Positions 25,540 to 32,700 of a DNA stretch of 64,000 nt are shown piece by piece (the stretch's first letter is position 1; each line of letters starts with the position of its first letter). The notes under the pieces were generated by a model. The model worked only from the letters and a program-made list of their open reading frames with translations. It searched no databases and was not told where the DNA came from. The stretch is taken from assembly GCF_000017265.1 (NCBI RefSeq), contig NC_011144.1, positions 1,342,001 through 1,406,000 on the forward strand. Reading direction: 5' to 3'. The translations under genes were made by a program, and so were the position numbers. The stretch comes from Phenylobacterium zucineum HLK1. GTDB lineage: Bacteria; Pseudomonadota; Alphaproteobacteria; Caulobacterales; Caulobacteraceae.

Positions 25540-26023
25540 GCGACCCCTTCATCGGCGATCCGAAGGCCTGCCGCTTCGATCCCGGCGAGCTGACCTGTCG
25601 CGACGGCGATCGCGCCGATTGTCTGACGGAAGGGGAGGTGGCGACCGCCCGGGCGTTCTACTCGGGCCGACCGATCGGGCCAGGCGCCCCCTGTTCTACG
25701 GCTGGCTCCCGGGGAGCGAGGCGACCGGGTTCTTCGACTGGAAATTCCTGCAGTCGCGGCCCAACGGCCAGCCGGCCTTCGTGAGCCTCTTCAGGTGGGT
25801 CTTCGGCCGGGACTGGGACTGGTCAGGGTTTCAGGTGGAGCGCGACATGGCGACGGTCGACGCCGCCCTCGGCCCCATCGTGAACGACGCCACCCGCGGG
25901 TCCTTGCGCGCGTTTCGCGATCGAGGCGGCAAGCTGATCGTCTATCACGGCTGGGCCGACAGCCTCGTGCCGCCCGACCAAACGGTCGCCTTCTATGAGC
26001 GGCTCGTGCGCGACGCGGGCGGC
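25540..26023 (+). pseudogene. Tannase/feruloyl esterase family remnant, frameshifted and truncated
   Basis: One reading frame gives DPKACRFDPGELTCRDGDRADCLTEGEVATARAFYSG, a typical tannase/feruloyl-esterase stretch of the lid region. Near 25675-25690 the match moves to another frame, which continues LFYGWLPGSEATGFFDWKFL and then GGKLIVYHGWADSLVPPDQTVAFYERL, containing the catalytic Asp region. The N-terminal part with the nucleophile Ser and the C-terminal part with the catalytic His are both missing. The intact enzyme would be a secreted hydrolase of aromatic esters. This copy cannot be functional. Confidence 0.82.
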
Positions 26024-26205
26024 CTGTGCGCGTATCCGGCGAAGGCCTGGTGGCGCGGCGCAGGCGACCCGAACGACGCGACGAACTTCGTCTGCTCGGT
26101 GTCCCGACCGGCGACGCCGTAGGTGAAGCCATAGGGGAAGAGGGGGAGGCGGGGCGGTCCTATGCCGCCACGGCGGAACGCGGCGGCGGCGCCCGGGGCC
26201 GGCCC

Positions 26206-26655
26206 TTACCGCGGGGCGGGGTCGAGCAACCGAGGTCCGGGGCCGTCACCGGCAAGCGCGTCCTGCGGGTTGCGCAGCGGACAGTGACTGGTGGAGAGGC
26301 AGCCGCAGCCGATGCAGCCGTCGAGCTGGTCCCGCAGGCCGATCAGGCGCTGGATGCGGTCGTCGAGGTCCCGCCGCCAGCGCGACGAGAGCCGCATCCA
26401 GTCTTCCCGTGTCGGCGCTCGGTCCTGGGGGAGTTCGGCGAAGGCCTGAGCGACCACGGACAGCGGCACGCCGGCGCGCTGCGCGACGCGGATCACCGCC
26501 ACGCGCCGGAGCACCTCGCGCGAAAAGCGCCGCTGATTGCCTTCGCTTCGGCGGCTGCTGATGAGCCCCTTCGCCTCATAGAAATGGATCGTCGAGACGC
26601 GGACGCCGCTGCGCCGCGCCACCTCCCCGACGGTGAGTTCCGCTGCTGGGCGCAT
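26206..26655 (-). CDS. soxR: Redox-sensitive transcriptional activator SoxR
   Basis: The protein has 149 residues. It has a MerR-type helix-turn-helix (TVGEVARRSGVRVSTIHFYEAKGLI), a dimerisation helix, and the C-terminal cluster CIGCGCLSTSHC, giving C114, C117, C119 and C125. This C-x2-C-x-C-x5-C pattern binds the [2Fe-2S] cluster of SoxR. Oxidation of the cluster by redox-cycling compounds activates target promoters. A good SoxR operator/promoter sits in the adjacent divergent region (26682-26712). The ATG at 26655 is chosen because alternatives further up would lie within the operator. Confidence 0.93.
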   Translation of the reverse strand: MRPAAELTVGEVARRSGVRVSTIHFYEAKGLISSRRSEGNQRRFSREVLRRVAVIRVAQRAGVPLSVVAQAFAELPQDRAPTREDWMRLSSRWRRDLDDRIQRLIGLRDQLDGCIGCGCLSTSHCPLRNPQDALAGDGPGPRLLDPAPR

Positions 26656-26681
26656 CGGTCGCAAGATCGTCCCTGGAGGTC

Positions 26682-26712
26682 TTGACCTCAACTAAGGTTG
26701 AGGAACTATGTC
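26682..26712 (+). promoter_or_regulatory. SoxR operator and SoxR-type promoter
   Basis: A perfect 18-bp dyad, CCTCAACTAAGGTTGAGG (26686-26703), lies between -35 TTGACC (26682-26687) and -10 TATGTC (26707-26712). The spacer is 19 bp, the overlong spacing used by MerR-family activators. It points toward the FMN-reductase remnant and NAT gene, and its left edge is 27 bp from the soxR start on the other strand, so SoxR could also control itself. Confidence 0.88.
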
Positions 26713-26743
26713 CCGGCTCCGTCCTTTGCAAGGAGGAGCAGAC

Positions 26744-26890
26744 ATGACGCAACCGCTGCGCCTGGCGATGATGCTGGGCAGCGTCCGGCCGAACCGCATC
26801 TGCGACACGGTCGGGCTGACGCGGCTCGCCTGGTGGATCCGGACGCCGCGATCCGCGCGCGCCGATGAAGCCTATGGAGCGGTCGCATGA
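26744..26890 (+). pseudogene. N-terminal remnant of an NADPH-dependent FMN reductase
   Basis: The reading frame encodes 48 residues. RLAMMLGSVRPNRICDTV is the N-terminal phosphate-binding loop of the flavodoxin-like NADPH-dependent FMN reductase family (about 180-200 residues). The rest of the family sequence is missing: another frame continues LVDPDAAIRARR and stops. It has a strong AAGGAGG ribosome site and lies directly behind the SoxR promoter, so the original SoxR target was probably this reductase. Its stop overlaps the next start (ATGA), so the fragment may still act as a leader that couples translation of the acetyltransferase. Confidence 0.72.
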
Positions 26891-28011
26891 GGCCTGGTGC
26901 GCAAGAGGGCGACGCGCGTGTGCTGGTCGTCGGCCAGGATCCCGAGGTGCTGGAGTTCGTCCTGCAGGAGCTTGCCGGGGCCGGCGTGCCGGCCCGGGGA
27001 ACGACGCTCGCCGACGTGGACGGGGCGCACGGCGCCTTCGACCTCGTGGCCTTCGGCGCAGGGACGCCGCACCAGGACCGCAAGCGCCTGCAGGGCCGTT
27101 TCGCCGCCGCCAACCCCACGGCCCGCTTCCTGCGGACCTATGCGCCCTATGCCGCCGCCCAGGTTCTGGCGGCGGTCGGCGCCGCGGCGTCGGCCGAGAC
27201 CCTGGACCTGAAGGCCTACTGCCGGCGCATCGGCTACGGTGGCCCCCTGGAGCCCACTCTGGAGACCTTGCACGCGCTGCAGGCGCACCACCTCGCTGCG
27301 ATCCCGTTCGAGGCCATCGACGTGCTGCTTGGCCGCCACGTCGACATCTCGCCGGCGGCGGTCGACGCGAAGCTCATCGCGCGCGGGCGAGGCGGCTACT
27401 GCTACGAGCAGAACGGCCTCTTCAAGCGCGTCCTGACCGCGATCGGCTTCGAGGTGGACGCGCTCGTCGCCAGCGTGCGCTGGCAGGCGCCGGCGGGCGC
27501 GCCTCCCCCGCCTCGCACCCACATGGCGCTGCGGGTCACGGTCGACGGCGCGCCGTGGCTCGTGGATGTGGGCTTCGGCTCCGCCGTGCCGGCGGCGCCG
27601 CTGCGGCTCGACCGCAGAGATCCGCAGTCCGCCGGCGACGGCCGCTACCGGGTGACCCCGCTCGGGGCCGGCTTCCTTGTGCGAACGGAGGCGGATGGGC
27701 AGTGGCTGCCGCTCTACGACGTCTCGCCGGAGCCGTTGCTGGACAGCCACTACGAGCTGTTCAACTGGTTCACCTCGACCCACCCCTCGTCGCACTTCCG
27801 TCGCCAGTTGATCGTCACCAAGGCGACGCCGGAGGCGCGCTTCGCCCTGCTGGACTCGAAGCTCACCATCCGGGCGCGGACCGGTGAAGCTGAGCGCCGG
27901 CGCCTCGATGCGGACGGGATCGCGCACGTGCTGGAGTCGGTGTTCGGTCTCACGCCGGCGCCGGACTGGCGGCCGGTGTTGGCGGCCGCCGCCGAGCGTG
28001 GCGCCTCCTGA
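26887..28011 (+). CDS. Arylamine N-acetyltransferase with an extra N-terminal domain
   Basis: The protein has 374 residues. From about residue 105 it is an arylamine N-acetyltransferase (LDLKAYCRRIGYGGPLEPTLETLHALQAHHLAAIPFE). The catalytic triad is Cys in GRGGYCYEQN (172), His in THMALRV (212) and Asp in LVDVGFGS (227). It would acetylate aromatic amines or hydrazines from acetyl-CoA. Residues 10-98 form an additional Rossmann-like/receiver-like domain (ARVLVVGQDPEVLEFVLQEL) with no phospho-acceptor; NATs usually begin at the catalytic fold, at about 270-280 residues. The gene overlaps the FMN-reductase fragment and so should respond to SoxR. Confidence 0.88.
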   Translation: MRPGAQEGDARVLVVGQDPEVLEFVLQELAGAGVPARGTTLADVDGAHGAFDLVAFGAGTPHQDRKRLQGRFAAANPTARFLRTYAPYAAAQVLAAVGAAASAETLDLKAYCRRIGYGGPLEPTLETLHALQAHHLAAIPFEAIDVLLGRHVDISPAAVDAKLIARGRGGYCYEQNGLFKRVLTAIGFEVDALVASVRWQAPAGAPPPPRTHMALRVTVDGAPWLVDVGFGSAVPAAPLRLDRRDPQSAGDGRYRVTPLGAGFLVRTEADGQWLPLYDVSPEPLLDSHYELFNWFTSTHPSSHFRRQLIVTKATPEARFALLDSKLTIRARTGEAERRRLDADGIAHVLESVFGLTPAPDWRPVLAAAAERGAS

Positions 28012-28295
28012 CCAAGGGCGGCGCGAGCCGCCGTTCGCAGGTCGGCTGCTCCCGCCCCAGGTTGCGCCGCCGGCGCCCCGCCATCGCGATGGAGCGCGGT
28101 AATATAACGACGTTATACTGCATAAGCATCAGCGACTTGCTGTCTGCTACTGTGTCGCACCCGATCAGGCCTGTATCACTCTGGAGCTAAAACGACGCGG
28201 TTATCGGCGTTGCTTTGCATACATCTTCTGCAATAACGGAATCCGCGATCAGACGGGGCGGCGGCCCGCTCAAGCCGCGGCGCCACGCCGAAAGC
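28012..28295. other. Non-coding stretch, AT-richer than its surroundings, with a 15-bp palindrome
   Basis: There is no credible gene. The region 28095-28230 has markedly lower GC than its surroundings. TATAACGACGTTATA at 28103-28117 is a palindrome with 7-bp arms around a central base and could be a repressor operator or part of a promoter. It ends where the IS element begins. It may be the original promoter region of the RTX gene now beyond the IS, which is inference. Confidence 0.45.
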
Positions 28296-28302
28296 AGATG
28301 GG

Positions 28303-28317
28303 GTGGATGGCTCCCGC
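28303..28317 (+). repeat. Left subterminal inverted repeat of the IS
   Basis: GTGGATGGCTCCCGC matches the reverse complement of 29661-29675 at all 15 positions. A partial third copy in inverse orientation, GGGAGCCACCC, lies at 28373-28383 directly before the transposase start, so the short leader can fold on itself. Confidence 0.85.
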
Positions 28318-28383
28318 TCACGGCATCTGAGTGCCAGACTTGTGGAAGTTGTCGAACAACCACGAGCGAAGGGAGCCACCCAG

Positions 28384-29412
28384 ATGGAGATTACAACGAT
28401 CGGCCTGGATCTCGCCAAGAGCGTTTTTCAGGTTCACGCGGTTGACGCCGAGGGGAAGGTCATCGTCCGCAAAGCTCTTCGACGAGCCCAGGTTCTGCCG
28501 TTCTTCAAGACCGCGCCGCCCTGCCTGGTGGGGATCGAGGCCTGCGGCACGTCGCACCATTGGGCGCGCGAGCTGAGGCGGCTCGGCCACGAGGTGCGGC
28601 TGATGCCGCCGGCTTACGTGAAACCCTACGTGAAGCGCGGCAAGACCGACGCCAACGACGCCGAGGCGATCTGCGAGGCGGTGACGCGGCCGACGATGCG
28701 GTTCGTGGCGATCAAGTCCGAGCAGCAGCAGGCGGCCCTGGCGCTGCACCGGACCCGAGATCTGCTGGTCAAGCAGCGCACCCAGCTGGTCAACATGATC
28801 CGCGGCCTCCTGGCTGAGTTTGGGATCGAGATGGCGCGCGGCCTGCATCATGCCCTCGACCTAGCCGCACGGGTTGCTCAAGGCGCTGCGCCGGACGTGC
28901 CCGAGCTGGCGGCGCGAGTCATCACCGGCCTGGCGGGCCAGATCGGCGATCTGCAGGTCCGTCTCACGGCGCTGGAGAAGGAGCTGCTGACCTGGCATCG
29001 GACAAACGAGCTGTCTCAGCGCCTCAGCACCATCCCTGGCGTCGGCCTGATCTCGGCCACGGCGCTTGCCGCCTCAGTCACCGACGCCAGCCGCTTCCGC
29101 TCCGGGCGGCAGTTTGCGGCCTCGCTTGGCCTAACACCGCTGCAGAACTCCAGCGGCGGCAAGGAGCGGATGGGGAGGATCTCACGGATGGGCGATCGAT
29201 ATCTGAGACGCCTGCTGGTCGTCGGCATGACCTCGCTCGTGCGCCGTGCACGAACAAGACCGGACTCGGTCGACCCGCGCATCGCTGCGATGCTGGCGCG
29301 CAAACCCGCTCGCGTGGTGACGGTGGCCGCGGCCAATCGCACCGCCCGTGTCGCCTGGTCGATCATGGCCCGCGGCGGCGTCTACCGCGCGCCTCAGGGC
29401 GTGACCGCCTGA
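28384..29412 (+). CDS. IS110-family transposase (DEDD recombinase)
   Basis: The protein has 342 residues from the ATG at 28384 (AAGGGAG upstream). The N-terminal RuvC-like domain begins TTIGLDLAKSVFQVHAVD and carries the acidic residues of the DEDD set, including IEACGTSHHWARELRRLGH and KTDANDAEAICEA. A coiled-coil linker leads to the C-terminal IS116/IS110/IS902 domain with IPGVGLISATALAASV, FAASLGLTPLQNSSGGK and ISRMGDRYLRRLLVVG. The conserved Ser of this segment acts in strand exchange in the family. The frame is intact. IS110 enzymes work with a bridge RNA encoded by the element, here probably downstream. Confidence 0.95.
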   Translation: MEITTIGLDLAKSVFQVHAVDAEGKVIVRKALRRAQVLPFFKTAPPCLVGIEACGTSHHWARELRRLGHEVRLMPPAYVKPYVKRGKTDANDAEAICEAVTRPTMRFVAIKSEQQQAALALHRTRDLLVKQRTQLVNMIRGLLAEFGIEMARGLHHALDLAARVAQGAAPDVPELAARVITGLAGQIGDLQVRLTALEKELLTWHRTNELSQRLSTIPGVGLISATALAASVTDASRFRSGRQFAASLGLTPLQNSSGGKERMGRISRMGDRYLRRLLVVGMTSLVRRARTRPDSVDPRIAAMLARKPARVVTVAAANRTARVAWSIMARGGVYRAPQGVTA

Positions 29413-29660
29413 CAGATTAGCTGATCGTCGACGACCAGCTTCCGGAGGTTGCGAGCGCGATGTGAAGTGATGGCGAACCGGTCAGACCGGGAGCTGGGAC
29501 ACCCCGCGTAGTGTCCAAGGCGTCGAAGCCTGCAAAGCAGAGTGGGACCCAGCTTGCGGACACCATCAGGGCCAGCAGTCCTTGAAACGACTGCATCAAC
29601 AGGCCGGACACAAGACTGCACCCGACCCAGCCGCCAAAACATCAAATCGAGCCTTGCAAC
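29413..29660 (+). ncRNA. Candidate bridge RNA region in the right end of the IS
   Basis: This 248-nt non-coding stretch lies between the transposase stop and the right inverted repeat. It contains several hairpins. The clearest has stem GGACAC/GTGTCC with an 8-nt loop at 29497-29516, then AGGC/GCCT at 29518-29531 with a 6-nt loop, and a longer GGAC/GTCC pairing further on. In the IS1111 group, bridge RNAs with target- and donor-binding loops are encoded at this end. The location and folding potential fit; exact transcript ends and the guide loops cannot be fixed by eye. Confidence 0.5.
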
Positions 29661-29675
29661 GCGGGAGCCATCCAC
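29661..29675 (-). repeat. Right subterminal inverted repeat of the IS
   Basis: GCGGGAGCCATCCAC is the exact reverse complement of 28303-28317. It bounds the non-coding right end of the element. The RTX gene starts 125 bp further on. Confidence 0.85.
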
Positions 29676-29799
29676 ACAGGACGCTGCGGGGGACGGGCGA
29701 GCCAAGGAACAATGGGGGGTCCGGCGCGCCTCAGCGCCGTCTGGCGGAGCATCCGCGCGGACCCGGAGCGGACTGCCAGTCAGTCCGGATGGGGGCGTC

Positions 29800-32700
29800 A
29801 TGGCGGATACGGTTCTCGACTTCAACACAGCCAGCGAGACGGACCTCGGCTCCATCGTCAGGGACGGTCAAGGGGGATCGGCCGACATCGCCGACCGCGT
29901 CATCGAGCTGTTCGTCAGCGACACATCGGCCGCGTCGCCCGTGACGAACCTGGGCTATTACAGCGGCCTGGGCGATGGCAGCCAGGACGGGCTGGTCTCC
30001 GCCAGCGGCGGCGACCTGAGCTTCGTCATTAGATCCCAGGACGATTCGGAATTCGCGTTCAAAGGCCTGTACCTCTACGCCTATCTCGGCGGCACCTTCC
30101 AGGCCAAGATCGAGGGGTTCAGGGATGGCCAGTCGACCGGCTTTATCACGGCCAATTTCTCAGACGCCGGGCCGGTCTACGGGGTGACGCTCACCAGCGC
30201 CGAGCTCACCCCCGGCACGTTCCAGAACGTCGACGAAGTCCGCATCACCGATATGGCCGGCGGAGAGCTCTGGCTCGCCTACGACCAGTTCGTCATCGGT
30301 GACGCGGTGGACCCCAACACCGTCCCGACCGCGACGAACCTGACGCAGACGGTCGCCTACACCGAGGACCCGGGCGGGGCGGTCGCGCTGCCGGATATCG
30401 TGGTCACCGACCCGGACGCCGGCGAGACGATCACCGCGACCCTGACCCTCAGCAGCGCGGCGGCGGGCAGCCTGTCGACGGGGACCTTCGGTTCGGCCAC
30501 CTCGACGTACACCGCCGGGACCGGAGTGTGGACGGTCACCGGCTCGGTGGCCGACGTCAACGCGGCCCTGGCGGCGGTCAGCTTCACGCCGGCGACCAGC
30601 TGGGACAAGGACGTCACCCTCACGACGCATATCGAGGACGCGGCGGGCGCAGGTCCGGCGGACGGGGCGATCACCCTCGACGTGACGCCGGTGAACGACG
30701 CCCCCACGGCCACCAACCTGACCCAGTCCAAGGCCGTCACCGAGGCCGGATCGGCGACCGCGCTGGACGACATCGTGGTGACCGACGTCGACACGGGCGA
30801 GGCGATCACGGCGACCCTGACGCTCAGCAGCGCGGGGGCGGGCGCCCTGTCGACCGGAACCTTCGGCGCGGCGACGTCGACCTACAACGCCGGGACCGGC
30901 GTGTGGACCGTCACCGGCTCCGCGGCCGACGTGAACGCCGCCCTGGCCGCCGTGGCCCTGACGCCGTCGGCGAACAACGATCAGGACTTCACCATCGCGA
31001 CCCGCATCCGGGATGCGGCCGGGACGGGCCCCGCCGACGGGACGATCAGCGTCGCGGTCACCGCGGTCAACGACGCCCCGACCGCCACCAACCTGACCCA
31101 GACGGTCGCCTACACCGAGGATCCGGGCGGTGCGGTCGCGCTGCCGGATATCGTGGTCAGCGACGCCGACACGGGCGAGGCGATCACCGCGACCCTCACG
31201 CTCAGCAGCACTGCGGCGGGCAGCCTGTCCACGGGGACCTACGGCTCGGCCACCTCGACCTATGACGCGGGGACGGGGGTGTGGACGGTCACCGGCTCGG
31301 TGGCGGACGTCAACGCGGCCCTGGCGGCGGTCAGCTTCACGCCGGCCTCGAACTGGGACCAGGACGTCACCATGGCGACCCATGTCGAGGACGCCGCGGG
31401 CGCGGGCCCGGCGGACGGGACGATCACCCTCGACGTCACGCCGGTGAACGACGCCCCCACGGCCACCAACCTGACCCAGTCCAAGGCCGCCGTCGAAGGC
31501 GGCTCGGCGGTGGCGCTCGACGACATCGTGGTGTCGGACATCGACACGGGCGAGCAGATCACGGCGACCCTGACGCTCAGCAGCGCGGGGGCGGGCGCCC
31601 TGTCGACCGGGACCTTCGGCTCGGCGACCTCCACCTACAACGCGGGCACGGGGGTGTGGACCGTCACCGGCTCGGTGGCCGACGTGAACGCCGCCCTGGC
31701 CGCCGTGGCCCTGACGCCCTCGGCCGACAACGACCAGGACTTCACCATCGCGACCCGCATCTACGACTCGGCGTGGAGCGGGCCAGCCGACGGGACGATC
31801 AGCGTCGCGGTCACCGCGGTCAACGACGCTCCGACGGTCAGCGCCGCGCCGAGCCTGACCCTGACCGAGGACCAGCCGCGCGCCCTGACCGCCGCGGATT
31901 TCAATTTCGCCGACGTGGACGGCGATGCGCTGGCCTCGGTGACCGTCGTCGCCCTTCCGGGCGCGGGAACCCTGACCCTGGACGGCGCCGCCGTCTCCGC
32001 CGGCCAGACCATCGACCGCGCCGACCTCGACGCCGGCAAGCTGGTCTTCACCCCGACCGCGGACGGGGCGGGCGCGGGTTACGCCAGCTTCACGTTCACC
32101 GTCTCGGACGGGACGGCCTCGTCCGCCCAGGCCACGGCCGCATTCAACGTCACGGCCGTCAACGACGCGCCGACCACGGACGCCGCCAAAGGCTATGTGA
32201 ACGCCGGCGCCGCCACCGAGACGGGCGGGCTGGTAGTCATCGACGCAGCCAAGCTCAACGAGGGCGACGTCGACGACGCCGGGTCCGGCGTGAGCTACAC
32301 CGTGACCGCGGCGACCGCCGCCGGGACGCTGTTCCTTGACACCAACGGGAACGGCGTGGTGGACGGCGGCGAGGCCCTGGCGGCGGCCGACACCTTCACC
32401 CAGGCCGACATCGACGCCGGGCGCCTCAAGTACCTGCATGGCGGCGGGGCCGGGGCCGCCGACAGCTTCACCTTCAGCGTCGCGGACGGCGGCGAGGACG
32501 GGGCGGCGGCGCTGACCGGGCTGACGTTCGGCGTCAGCGTGGCGGAACGGCCGGTCGTGACCATCGGCGCGGGCTCCCCCGCCTACGCCGAGGACGGGGC
32601 GGCGGTGGCGATCGCGCCGAACCTGACCCTCGTCGACGGCGACAGCGCGGACATGAGCGGCGCCACGGTGACCATCACCGACCTCGTGGCCGGCGATGTC

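Larger units (their letters stand above)
28296..29678 (+). mobile_element. IS110-family insertion sequence, IS1111-like group
   Basis: The element has one DEDD-type transposase gene and 15-bp subterminal inverted repeats. Only about 70 bp precede the transposase after the left repeat, whereas about 250 bp of non-coding sequence follow it before the right repeat. Subterminal inverted repeats and a long right non-coding end are features of the IS1111 group. The outer limits are estimated by assuming about 7 bp outside the left repeat and 3 bp outside the right. No target-site duplication is expected for this family. Confidence 0.8.
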
